In this document: in pieces, positions 33,508-46,400 of the stretch
How positions within the stretch are numbered: position 1 is the stretch's first letter
How the letters are laid out: the number at the start of each line of letters is the position of its first letter
NCBI GenBank assembly: GCA_964020085.1
Contig: OZ026601.1
Coordinates: forward strand, 26,166,914 to 26,230,913
DNA from: Micromussa lordhowensis
Lineage: Eukaryota; Cnidaria; Anthozoa; Scleractinia; Lobophylliidae
Direction: 5' to 3'
Length of the DNA stretch: 64,000 nucleotides
Translations under genes and position numbers: made by a program
The notes under the pieces: generated by a model
Databases searched by the model: none
What the model was told of the DNA's origin: nothing
What the model saw: the letters and a program-made list of their open reading frames with translations, nothing else

Positions 33508-33828
33508 TACTTTTTTATAGTTTACAAATTGTCAGCTTGAAAAATCAATGTATCTGTGGAAAGCAAATTAAGGGAAAAATAACTGAAACTTCATGACTGG
33601 TATCGTCTTGTAACAAGTTACAACTGCTGCACATAACTGATTAAGAATAATACTAAGGGCATAAGGGAGACTAAGAAGAACATTGTCAAGTCATTCTGAA
33701 TTTACTTGTAGTCTGTAAAAGTTTCGATAAAACAGAAAGGCAAAATTACAACTCAACAAAAAATATCTGCATGACCTTTGTTTTGTGAAAATCTTAAAAA
33801 ATAATGTTTACTAACAAGCTCATTATTT

Positions 33829-34171
33829 GAATGGCTTGGTGCGAGACAGGTGTAAGTGACTTTTTAGGGTATTTTTTTTCCCTTCAAAAGTGCCTGAATT
33901 TTTGCATGTGCTTTTCAATTTAGTAGAAAAACATTCTCCTGTATCTTTTTTTTTTGGCTGAAATGCTCTTGTTCCACTTTGTAATGCGTTCTTTGTGCAC
34001 GCTTTGATATTTTGACTTAGTTTTTCCCAGAAGCAAAGTGCAAACCAGCCGAAAAAATACAAGGGAATGTTTACTACTTAATTGAAAAGCACATGCAAAA
34101 ATTCAGGCACTCTTGAAGGAAAAAAAATTTTACCCGAAAAAGTCACTAATGCCTGTCTTCCACCAAGCCAT
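33829..34171. mobile_element. MITE with about 97-bp inverted arms
   Basis: Left arm 33829-33925 (AATGGCTTGGTGCGAGACAG onward) is mirrored by right arm 34074-34171 (ending CACCAAGCCATT), including the shared TGCCTGAATTTTTGCATGTG. The unique centre is about 148 bp. It ends about 190 bp from the stop codon of the minus-strand gene, so it may lie within that gene's 3'UTR. Confidence 0.85.
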
Positions 34172-34361
34172 TCATTTAGCCATTTGAGTTAAAGAAGCTA
34201 AACAGATTCAATGCTAAAAACACACAAACAAGTGCCTCGCATGATAGCCATCTCACTGCTTGCAGCACAGAGTGACCATGTTTAGACCATGTGCAGCAGT
34301 ATGCTACGCTGAATAGTTAAGTGCAGCTCACACCATCGATTGTGCACACAAACTGAAGCAT

Positions 34362-37300
34362 CTAAACTTTGTTAAATGGATTAAAGGGGCGCGTAAGGGT
34401 CACCATCTTTGACATCGGTCCTTTATGTCTGAATGGCGATAGCTGAACTTTTGTTGGCACTGTGAGTTGTCTGCAAGAAATAACAGTCAAGGAAATTAAA
34501 TAAAAATTGGGTTAAAGGATTTTAGGATTTATTATTATTTAAGCAATATAGCACTTTTTCGGTGTTTATATAGCCTCATCTAAACACGAGGAGGGTTGGG
34601 AGAATTTGAGACAGTTATGCAAACCCGAGACGTATCTATCTATACTTTGAACAATGTGAATCCTGTTTAACAATACCTGTGTATTCTAGCAGTTGTACAT
34701 GCTTTAGGTTGTGGTTCTTTACTGTGGTTAGGATGGTGAGCTGAAAACAACACACAGCCAGCGTATCCAGGAATATTACCACGTCTAAAAAATAAACAAT
34801 AATTAAATCAAGATAAATACACAAGTACTAAGTGAATAGAATCCTACACAGTGTAACCCCTGCTATTTCTGAAACTAATTTGTGTGTTGTATGCAACACA
34901 CTGGGAATTAATTGCTACACTGTACACCAGAACTGTATGATAAACTATCAGTCTCTGAGACTTGAACAACTAGCATTAAGTTTTCATCAAAGATTCTTAG
35001 AAGTGAAAGGCCAGATTTCTCCTAAGTACAGGCCTACACATTCAAGCACCGAACATACCTTGCTGTGTCTGCATATCTGGGCTGTGAAGTCCGCACAACA
35101 GCAATTGGAGTAAAGGTTTTTCTTGGGTGGTCTCTCTCTCCAAGGCCAGGAGCATGCCCACTAGAGAGATCAGACAAAACAGCTTTTAATTAATAGATAC
35201 GCAAGCACACCATGCATGGTGCTTCTTGAAACAAGAACAGTCAGATTTAATGATTTCTTCTTCAAAGTAGTTTCCATAATGTTCCAAACTGTCATGTAAA
35301 CACTTGAGTACATCGTAGAACATTTTTTGTATAAGGGAGGGAGGGGGGGCAGGAAAGGTGAGGGTGTGTGTATGGAAGGTCCAGACTGAGGGGTGTGAAT
35401 AAAGAGCATCTTCAATCGCGTGGCCAACAGCAACACAGATTTATTGGAACAAAACAAAGTGTTTACATAAGAAAACAGTTCAACACTTTTGGCATGCCAA
35501 ATTGTATGTCTGATGTGACGTTATGTGAAGAAACCTTGCACAAGTGGTAGCAGCCCAGTATTGTAGTCACATAATCCAACAAACCTATATCCTGGTATGT
35601 GCCCCGTCTTTTTGCTCGGACTGCAGCTGTACAAATTCAGATAAGTCAACAATTACTGCTTATCCCAATGCTGTGGTCTGAGAAACATTATGGGGAGCCC
35701 AAAGCTGGGGTTCCTAACCATGAAATCCTGGATGCCCAGCGCTAATAATTAAGCTTATATAGCTTACAGTATATGAAAAAAGTAAGATTTTCCAGTTGCC
35801 CAAAGGCAAAAGTTAATCACCTGGGTGCTTCTTAAGCACTAAAAAGTCCTGACTTCCCATGTGAAAGAACTAGACGTACCAAACTGCTCATCAAGGGTTA
35901 GATAACAGGTCAAAGCAGTAAAGCCCTTTATCTGACTACAAATGGCACTCGCCCTATGCGCTCATGCAATTTTAGAAGCCTTTGAAAAATTTACTCAATG
36001 TACCTATTTATTCCAAACCGCACTGGAAATCATGTTTTATAGGTCTATTACACTAATTTACAGTCAAGCTCTTTTTGACTTACAGGTGTATGGAACATTT
36101 CAATCAGTTAAATGATCAGACTGAACTACATTGTATTCTTGAGGATAAAACAACATAGCAGTTTACTTACAAATCAATCGGTCCGTGAACATGATTTCCA
36201 TTCCGGGACTGAACAAAATCCCAGCTATGTGGTCTACTGCCCATTTGCTGTGCAAAAATAACAATTAATTGAATTTTTATTCTTGATTAATTTATTATTA
36301 AGTGTGTAGTGAGGGGCCTTAAAGACTTTTTAACTTCTAACAATTAATTTTAAGTATTATTAGAATTTCCAGAGGATGGGAGATAAAAGACAAGCAAAAA
36401 AACAGAAACCCTCTGGGGGCAACTAAGAATGTTTCTCAAGAACATTGTTTGTCTAGGAATTAAGAATTGGCAATTTGAAAGTACTTTTGCAAGTCCAGCC
36501 CCACTAAAATGTTTGTGATGTCAAAGAGAAAAGACTGGCAAAAGAGGTTGGTGGTATGATGGTAGAGAAAAACTTTATGTTGAAATATGCCAAACATTGT
36601 TTCCACCATAAGCAGTTTACAAACTCAGGAAGAACTTTATTCCCTTCATGCAGTACATTTCAATACCTGCCAAAGTTCAGGCCTGATGGCATATCTCTTG
36701 GTAGCAAATCTGTAAGATACCATATCAGGTTGAGCCTCAACTGTGGTACTTGGTGGCGGCACAGATGGCGGAATTCTTGAGCTCCAATCAATTCCACTGT
36801 ATAACCTTAGTTTATAAAGAGCAAGAAAAAATGATATGTTAATGACATGTATCTATTAATACTTCAAACCCAAAGTTTTTAAAAGGAAAGTATCTTAAGA
36901 CTACACAGATGGCAGGCCAGGGATTCAAACCAGGAAAATCTGCTGGTCAAGAGTGGCACTGTTTACATGTACATGTACAACATTTGCTTGCATGTACATG
37001 TGTGTATTTTCTAGAACATTATATATTCTATAGTAAAAATAAATAAACAAAACAATTCCTGATGCATACTTTTGTGTTTCTGAAGTATAGAATGCTCTGG
37101 TTGCCACTGCATCTCTCCATTCTTTGTTCTTTAACAGTTCACTGGTTGGAACCTATGAAGATTTATTTGCAACAACTTTATTGGACTACATGTATGTCTA
37201 TGTTTGTACAATCAGTCATTTAAGGATCAAAATAAACTAATTCTTCATTATAAATAAGGAATTTACAATATACCAAAAACCAATAATTTACCAAAAATGA

Positions 37301-38271
37301 ATATATTTCAAAGTACAGCAAACCTTTTGTGAAAGTTCCTTTGCTTCTTTGGATCCAGGAAATTGACTTGGGTTTTGCAAAAGCTGCTCCAGTTCTGTAA
37401 AAATAAATTAATTCATTAATAATTTATTAATTAAAAATAAGTCCAATGGTTTATTAATATAATTATACTAAGTTTACATAAAGATACTTGTAGTGTGGTC
37501 CGGTTTTGATCAAAGAAATAACTAACGTTTCAAGGAAAACTTGAAAAAAAAAATGAAACTGGAGACAGCGTGACAATAATTATGCAACATTCTTTCGTCA
37601 CGCATCAGTAACGCGACCACAAAAAGTTGAAACTCGACCTCTGTGACTTTTTATTTCTACACGGAAGATACTATCCTTACCACCTTAAAGTAACAAATTG
37701 AAGGTGAATAACGAGATCGTTACTCTAATTATCGCCATTTATCGGTCTTCTTCTCAACAAAAAAAACTCCAATTGCACTAAAATCAGAATAATGCCCGTG
37801 ATCGCAGAGTACGCACAAAGATACAACGAGTTAAGGCTTACCTATATTTTTTGTCTCCCATGGCGCGTTTTGAGCCCTTAAGTCCGGAATGGGTGAAACG
37901 ATGGGTCTACCATACGGTGTAGCTGACTGTGGTCGATGATCTTTGTTCACAAGAGGTTCTATTTGTTTGTAATTTCCGTCTTCGGCATCGGCGCCGACCG
38001 AGGTGAAACCACTTGTTGGGTCTACGACTGGCGTGTCACTTCGCCTCGGAGCGTCCGCTCGGCGTTCTCCCTTTTCGGCAAATCTACGAAAGAACGCTTC
38101 GTCTTTTTCTTGAAAGGACGGTATGTTGTAGGTGGTGAACGTGGCCGGAAACTTCCCAGCTGCTTGCTGGCGACGAAATCGTTGTTCCAAAGCAACAGGA
38201 TCCTCGGATAGGTGAAGGCGAAATGTGCCGAATGGTGGTTTTGGATGGGATGCGTTAACCGCCGTTGCCAT
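34362..38271 (-). CDS. Probable ciliary/sperm microtubule inner protein (SPATA48/SPMIP7-like)
   Basis: Eight minus-strand exons join in phase: 38271-37842, 37394-37324, 37152-37070, 36805-36667, 36247-36171, 35160-35059, 34784-34677 and 34470-34362, giving 372 residues. Start chosen at 38271 (MATAVNAS); upstream extension begins only at TTG. The protein has no signal peptide or membrane span. It is rich in Pro, Arg and aromatic residues, with many short turn-like motifs: HPKPPFGTFRLHLSEDP near the N terminus, GHAPGLGERDHPRKTFTP at about 268-285, RGNIPGYAGCVLFSAHHP at about 301-318, and a C terminus HKGPMSK..TRPFNPFNKV. The NIPGY-G and NPFNKV motifs recall axonemal microtubule inner proteins, and I suspect SPATA48/SPMIP7. 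The gene model is strong; the family name is from memory and uncertain. Confidence 0.8.
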
Positions 38272-40462
38272 CTTGTTAAAAGCAAACAAGTCTCTTTAGC
38301 CCTTGTGATACATATCTACCAATTGATTGTTGCAAAAGAATATCGCTGGAAGTTTATGATATTGATGAAGAAATCTAATTTGTGATGATACTGTTCTGGA
38401 ACGCAATCGGTGGTCGTCAACATGCGGTTGCTAAGGAAGGTGATATCGCGGGCTCAGCCTTGTATTCCGTCGAGTCATTGTTTCTAATTTCTTTAACTTT
38501 CTTTTTTTTTTTATCATTTGAAACTCCAACGCCTTTTCACTGCAATTAAAGGTTCGACCCATTGAGAAGGGAAAATTAATTTGGCGCCCAGCCCTTGTTT
38601 GCATTGTTCTCAGTTCATTCTGAAGTGAAGATGGACATTTTCTTACCTAGAAATGCAAGCGGAATGAACGGTGCTTGTTTCTAAAACTGTAGAAGAGTTG
38701 GCAAAGGCAAAAACCTTCCTTCTTTTGGGCCGGACCGCATATTTTCGACAAACTGGTGTCACGTGCTGTAGATCAGTGGCGAAGCATGCCATTGCCGGTA
38801 GTTGTGGTAAATTTAGATGTCTCAGCTAATTTCATCTTGGACTAGCTCGTGGATGACGGGGAAATGAGGGAATAGCGTAAACGAGATGGGATGAACTGTG
38901 CACAGTTTGTGCATTATTACCCAATGCCTATTTTCTGTATCTCTTTCACAGCAACCCTTGCAAATACCCCCTAACTTCCGCTGTTTGTCCACTCCCTATA
39001 CTTTAACGCGTGTCTTAGTACATAAAGCTCAGGACACAAGGAAGACAAGTTACAGGGTTGATTAACCAAGTCATGTTTATTTGCCACCAATACATTTTGC
39101 AGGTATTCGCAAAGAGATTCCCCACAAATAGCTAAGCCACTATATTTTGGGCACATAAACGTCGCACATCTTAAAAACAATTCGTACATCATAAAGCTGT
39201 TGTCATCAAAAAAGCCCCTTATACAATTGCATAATTAGAAAAGAATCATGGTAAAAAGAAAAAGTTATTAGGTGCTGCTATAACAACCGACTAAGATAAC
39301 CAGTGAAATATCAGCAAATCAGCCCAGTCGTTAATTAACAAACCCATTTGACATTTAACATACATCCATTACAAATTAAATACAATGTTTAAGTTGGTTA
39401 CTACCCTTGTTACTATGGTCTATCCATTCGCTACAAAAGAGAGGTGACTTGGGGCGACTCCCATCTCGCGATCGCTTGTAGGACCATTACTGGGACCCAG
39501 TACTTGACCTTGCTGGTTAGGGCATGGGTCGCGGGTTCAAGTCCACTCTGACCACTAACCTGGAGTTGTTTGTCGATAGAATCCAAGTTCAACTCCTCGG
39601 CCACGCTTATATATAGCCAACTGGTCTCGCCTCCTGTCAGTTGGGATTTTTAAGCCTATTAAATGTGTTCAAAATAGTCGTTTCTTTCAGTTAAATACCA
39701 TGCCTGAGATCTAGCTAGGTGTAGCTAAGCGCATTGACCACCAAAAACATTCCACACTCCACTTTTTGTCTCACAAGAGACTGGCCCCAAGTTTCCTCTC
39801 CTTTACAAAGTAAAGAATCAACAAGACAACAATTTTATACTGTTTGGGATAATCTATCTGGACTTAAAATGAAGTGTGTGATATACTGAAGTATTAAAGT
39901 GCTTAAACTTCCTTAAAAAATATCCCTTTGACCTATTATAAAATACCACTGGAAATGATTCGAATCACAAAAAAATTCCATTCTGATAAAGAATACCTGC
40001 ACAATTCAGAATTAACAGATCATTAAATTCCCACATGTGCATGTCGATAATACAGTCGCTTGCTTTTGCCTTTGTTTCAAAACGAGCCCCGGTCCGTTTT
40101 CATTTTCTTTGAAAGTTTTTGCAAGTTAAGATTGTTGGGAAACTTGATTATCAAGCGCTGAGAACTGGTCTGTCTGTGGCTAGTTTTTCCTTGACCATTT
40201 CCTGACCTGTGGCAGCCCTGACAGTGTACCACGACTAAACGAAGACTACACTAAGGAAACTCTGCAGTTCACAAATTGCAGCTTGACAATTTGATTGATT
40301 ACCAGTCCTCGTTTTGAAACGGAGGCAAATTCAGCAACTCAGAGAAAGGCCATTGGATCAATGTCTAATTCGCTTACATGTAAGAAATTTGCAAGTGCAC
40401 TCAGAGAAAAAAAAGTTCCTCAAAAATATTATTTTACAAAAGTGAGTCGAGTTGAGCAGTCC
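38272..40462. other. Intergenic / probable PTTG1IP 3'UTR
   Basis: No exon was recognised. On the minus strand the first canonical AATAAA after the PTTG1IP stop is at 39082-39077, which would give a 3'UTR of about 1.4 kb. A fragment near 39525-39555 (GGTCGCGGGTTCAAGTCC) resembles a polymerase III B-box but lacks a foldable tRNA around it. The remaining 800 bp upstream of the microtubule-protein gene would hold its promoter; no TATA box stands out. Confidence 0.5.
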
Positions 40463-43400
40463 TTATGCCATGGCTGCATTGTCAAATCGGTGATAGCGAC
40501 CATCCTCAGCCTCATCGTCAGCATCCTTTCTATACAGACCTAACAAAAAAAAACAGCTTTCACTTATAAAATAATGAATAACGTGCTTGTTTGTTTAGCC
40601 CTTCTCTTAAACTGCGGAACAACACAGTAATGATTTGCTGTTCCTGAAGTGGGGACACTATCTTTGTTTAAAGTAGACTACTGGCCAATTCCCCCTTTGA
40701 GACACGCCTGCAGGAAATCATGGTAGTTGTATTCTCCAACAGTCTTGGACTGGATATTTGTTTTGACGAAGGCATTGAACTACCATGATTCCCTGCAGGC
40801 ACAAGTCAGAGGGAACTGGCCATTATAGTTTTGTGTCATGCTACTTCAGCAAGGAGCGCGGGACCCTTTCCAGAGCAGTAGCTGGTAATCAACCCCACCT
40901 CTTCTTCTTCCTGGGTTCAACCCCATTATCAAGGGGGAAAGGTAGTACTCAGGGACTGGTCTAGACTATTAGTGACTGGAGTATCGAGGAGTACCTTAAA
41001 CAATCCAGTAGTAAATTGATCACTACAGGTGTACTAGAAAAACTTAAAGTTTCAGATACATTCCATCAAAATCACATTTACCAAAGCACCATTATGATGT
41101 GATCCCCCATTTCAGGTGAGACCAACTCACTTGTCATTATATCAATTAAAAGAAATATGTGCTTGCAAGCGCCCCTCCACCCCTCCTCCCCCCCATATAT
41201 AAAGGACGGGGTTGCTTGTCGAACACTTTTAAGGAAACGCCAAGAGGTGCCAATTCTAAAACAACACATTATCTCCTGCCTTATTTTTTTGGCTCATACA
41301 CCCTGAAAGGTACTACAAAAGTTTCCGCTGTGGACCTTTAGAGGCTGAACACCCTAAGAGATAGCGAATCCGTTTTAACCTCTAAAAGGTACGACAAGAA
41401 CCCCTGTCCTTTTTATGCGAGAGTCTCCCCTTCCCCAGGGGCTTTTTCCACCTCAAATAATAGACTCGTCCACAAGTCAAGTCAAGCTCAGAGCGACAAA
41501 AAATGTCTGTGACCTTCAAAACCTGAGTGAAGAGGACTTCTTGCAACAATGAAGGAGTAAGTGTACTCAAAGAACTGTTTAATTTTCTTGTGGTACTAGA
41601 AAATGAAATAAAATGCAGTTACCATATTTCTTTCGGATTTCATCGTGCTTCTTCTGTCTCTCTTCGCGTCTGCAAACAGAAAAAGAGCAATAATTAATTA
41701 CCATTTTTACACTGCACAATGGAAGCTCTAAATTGTATCAATTTTTGTTTAAAAATACTAGAAGGGGGATTTTTTTTTCTTTTTGGGGAGGAATGGGGTG
41801 GCATGGTGGTGGGTAATAATGAAACTTTTGGGGGATATCATAATATTTTATAATTCTCAATGACAGAGATACAGCTCCATTTACCTTTCACTATGCTTGA
41901 TTTCTATCTCCTCCCGCTGACGACGCCATTTTGTCTCCTCTTTGCTTGACCTGGAGAGATCCAAACACACATTTAATAGTCTACAACAGCAGAAATCATG
42001 CAATTTGTAAAACATGTAAGCTAAAAGTTGACCTTTTAATGAAAGGGATAAGATTTGCTAGGGCTATCGAATGGTATTCGCGAGAATGTGAGCGGTTCTT
42101 TTATTTTTGCGAGGAAGATCTGTGACATAGTTTATCTTGAGAGCAGCTGGAGCACTTTAGAAAGTACATGTAGAAGACTTGTAGAGATGGCGAGCAGCGA
42201 AAAGGTTTTTAAAGTTTTCTTTAGCTGATTTTTTTTTTCTGTAATACAAAGAAAACGTTCTGCACACATTCCAGTAGCTTACAGCTAAAGCCTTAATTGT
42301 TTGATGCCAAATTACTTCAGGTGGCTTCACGCGAGCTTCAGAGTGCCTTAGCCATGCAATACGGAGCCTTGATTTAGCCATTCGCGATTTTGCTTCCTAC
42401 AAACACTGTTTTTAGTGTAAGAACAGGTCCTTAAAAAGAGTATCTTACTTTCTTATTTTCGTAATTCGGGAAAACGAAATTTTTTTATCCGTGAACCGTG
42501 ATCCTCTGTATTTTAGGTTCGTGAACCGTGCCAGAGACTCCCCTGTACGACCCTCTTGATATCTGAAGCTTTTAATCGGACATTGTAAACAGACCACAAG
42601 TAGATGGTAAATTGTTTTTTTGTTAGATTATTTTTTATCAGTGCTGGCCTGATGGGCCGCTTGGCGCATATGTAGACTTTGACTTCCACCGTCTGAGTTT
42701 CTATTTGCAGAACAAGTGCTTGTGCCAAACGTTTCCCATGAAAATCACTTGATTTTCATGCGAATGACCGCGCAGGTGACATATCTTTTCATACCAATAG
42801 TTTCGCTCAAAGACTCGTTTTGCCACATGGGCAAAAGTAAACTTGGCATTGGGCTATTCATCCATGAGCTGCTCAGGGAGCCTTTGATTTTTCTCAGCTA
42901 CTGTACATGTAGATCCCTGATGGAGGAATTATTAATAACATTCCCATACCCTCTCATCTTCTTCTTGCGACAACAGCAGCAGTAGATACAACATCCTAAT
43001 GCTATGAGCAACACAACACCAGTCACAGGCAGGGCAATGAGAAGAACTTTACCGGAGACTGCAAATCAAATGACAAACATAGTGTCTGTCAGTAAAGTCT
43101 CAGTAGACTGGTTTGTTAATCAAAATGCACGTACACATGTAGTCTCAAGCCCTGCTAAGGACTGAAAATACCATTCTTGTAGCACATTTCCAAACACCTG
43201 GAATGCGCAGAACTAGTTGTTGCATTCATGGAACATCTGTAGCTTAGTAACCAGACATTTTTCACTGAACTAGTTTCCAGGCTCTGGAACACCTGGAGGT
43301 TAAAAATTGGTCACGAACGAAATGGTGTGTTTTCATCCCTGTTTTAGGAGAAAAATAATCAATCTGTTCGGAATTTTTGCTTGTGGCGTTGTAAGGCAGC

Positions 43401-46400
43401 TGCTTTATCACTTATATGGAACGACTTTTCTGTTTTGTGCAGAAAAAAGCTCTGATTATGGGAGGATGCGGATGTTAGCAAATTATGCGGATCCACACCG
43501 CCGCATCCTGTCAGATGTCCTGCAGTCCTAATCACAGTGCCTTGCTCTAAACACATAGTATAAACACCCAAGCAAAGCTCATTTGTCAGAACACTTCGCC
43601 CAGAATCAATAAACAGAATAACCAATGCATCAATATGTCAACACCAGAAAATACAATGTACCTAGTAAGCGTCAATGTCTTGAATAAATATGGAACTTGT
43701 ATCAAATGGAATGCACTCTAGCTAAAGAAATTTTTTCACCAAAATTTCCAGTTTGCCTTTTTTGTATATGGAGAACAACTCTATTAACTATATAAAATTG
43801 TGTTACTTTGTACTACAACAACAAATTGAATAATTACCAAGACACTGTTTATATTTCCATTCCTGGCCATCACAACTTTTATGTAGGATGTCATTCTCGC
43901 TAAAGGTGATACATTTTCCGTTCTTCTCACAAAAGGCACACTGTGAACAAGAAATTAATTATTTAAAGAAATGTGTATATAATGTATATGTATGTGCCCT
44001 TTCTTTGCTTACCGCATTACAAGGCAGGAAAAAAACCAGGTCCGATAACCCAGGGCAATTAAATATTGTTCTTGGGCAAGTGAAAATAGAAGTTCAGTGG
44101 TCTGGCGGGAAAGTGAAATACACTGTATTATTGGCCTTGGTTGTCTCGTGAGTTTGACTGAATGATAATTATGATAATTTCTAAATGATAATTTCTAGTC
44201 AGAAGCTATTTCAAAACTTAAGACTGCAAGATTAGTAACCATTGAGTTGAAAGCATGGATTAGTTAGAAATACTTTGTTCCCGTTTGTCCTCTGACTGCC
44301 ATACTGGCTGCCACGTCAGTAAGTAATATTTATTAGTGGGGACAACATAAAGCTGAAATTAACTGGTCCACTGGGCAAGTGGATTTCGATTTTATTTTCC
44401 TGCCCTGCATTACCAAAACATATGACTTGTGTGAAACTCAGCGAACGTTTTAATCTGAATTGAAAACCTGCCTGCCCCTTTGTTCCAGAAATATTCACTT
44501 TTTCCCAACAGCAGAAGAAAGATGAAACATGGTTGCCACAGGCATACAGTGTTGTAACTTTTCAAAATTCCCTGACTTTTCCCTGATAAAAATAAAATTT
44601 CCCCGATGAAATAAATACAAAATGACAGATATAACAGCGGCTTCAATCCTGATTTTACAGCTGTCCTTTCCACTCTTTCATTAAGAGTGATAAGTTTTCA
44701 CAGCAACCACAAATGTTTAACTTCCAGCCTTCAATCAACAATGGTATTAAATCAGCCGTGTTAAATTATATCAATTTTCCCTCACTTTTCTTTAAAATGT
44801 TATTTTTCCCTAACTCGAAATAAAATTCCCTGACTTTTCCCTGACTTTGAAGAATTGTTTTCCCTGACCATTTCCTGATCTACGGCAACCCTGCGAAACA
44901 ATATCTTGGAATCTCACCCAGCACTTCCCAAAAGCATATACAAGAATAAGGCTCTATTATGTGTTTTCAGGATACAGGATATTTTACAGTGGGTTCAAAA
45001 TTAAAGGGATACAGGATATTTGGGGTTTGGGATGTTGCAGGTCAAAATGAAATTCAGGTTAAAATGATTTTAACCTACTTTGATTCCCAATTTCCTTTGT
45101 CTTTGAACCCTAATTATTCATGGTCCATAGGAATTTCATTTTGACCTGAATTTCATTTTGAACTGAATTTCATTTTGACCTGCAACATGTACATTGTAGA
45201 TCAGGTAATTAACAATTATTCCACGAGCGCACGTTGGATATGAAATGGTAGATAGCCAATGAGGCCCGTAGTGCCGAGTTGGCTATAATCATCTCATATC
45301 CATCAAGTGCGAGTGCAATAACTGTTAGATTAAAAATACTTCAACTTATAGAAAACTAAACAAAAAAAAAGTCATGACTAATCCATGCTGCGGTTAGGTG
45401 GTTATCTTGTTTGGTTTTATCTCGCATATGATTGGTCGCAAAACAATAAACATTTCAGAAATTTTCTCTGGTGTTCACAGGTTTTACGGGAAAGACTGTA
45501 ACATGTTCATGAATTCAAATGGATTTTGCATAAAAAAGATCTCAAGAATTGTCAAAAAAGATGTCAAGCATATCATTTAGTGTATCTGTAGTCTGTCATA
45601 ACTGTCGTCAATTATTTTTTGTAATACTGTTAGTTTATCAGTGGTCTCTAGTCATTATTGTCAATTTTAGTTTCTTTAGCTGTCTTGTATTTAGCTGTAG
45701 TTGTATTTAGTTGTACTTAGTTGTATTTATTTCCTGTAAACATGACCTGCCTAGATCGCCTTAGCTACCTGTGGGCATGTTATTATTGTACTTACAATAC
45801 TAACAATAAAATATGTACATGCATGCATGTATGTATGTATGGAGCGTAAACAAGATTTAAAATTATCTACAAAAATGTGTGTCTTTCTTTATCCTTCCCC
45901 AAGTATTAAAAATATTACTTAATGGTAGCAACATATAGCATTTTTCAAAACTTTCAGAAAATTAATGTACTGTAGTATAACTAAAAGTGTCCTTACCCCA
46001 TCCTCTTTAATACAAACTTTACAACTCGTGTTACTGTGCTTGTTACATTTATCCTCTGTGGATACAAAAAAAGATAGTTTACTATTTTAGAAGGAGTACT
46101 GTGGAACCAATTTGGGAATACTCTTGGGGGAATTGGTGACTTAGAAGTCAATCACATGAACTAGGCTATGCTATTCAACAGCTTTCTAGTTGCTTACAAG
46201 GAGTTCTCTCGGCCCAGTATCACCTACATATATTACCTACTACATGTAGATTCAATGCAGGAGTAGCCAAACTGTGTTAATTTGTAACACTGATCAATGA
46301 CTTAGAACTACAAAATACATGTATGCTATTGGATCTAAAAAGGCTTTAAGTGCTGCTGAAGTGAACTTTCCTATCCTGTTTCAATGACTTAGAACTACAA

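Larger units (their letters stand above)
32482..34361. other. Convergent intergenic region with repeats
   Basis: Lies between the 3' ends of PIGZ (+) and the microtubule-protein gene (-). It holds a SINE, two inverted-repeat elements and a likely PIGZ poly(A) signal at 33090. A minus-strand AATAAA (TTTATT on plus) at 33040-33045 may serve the opposing gene, in which case the two 3'UTRs would overlap slightly. Confidence 0.6.

Noticed and set aside
39500..39570. tRNA-like GGTCGCGGGTTCAAGTCC
   Set aside because: Only a B-box-like arm is present; no acceptor or anticodon stem could be folded around it.
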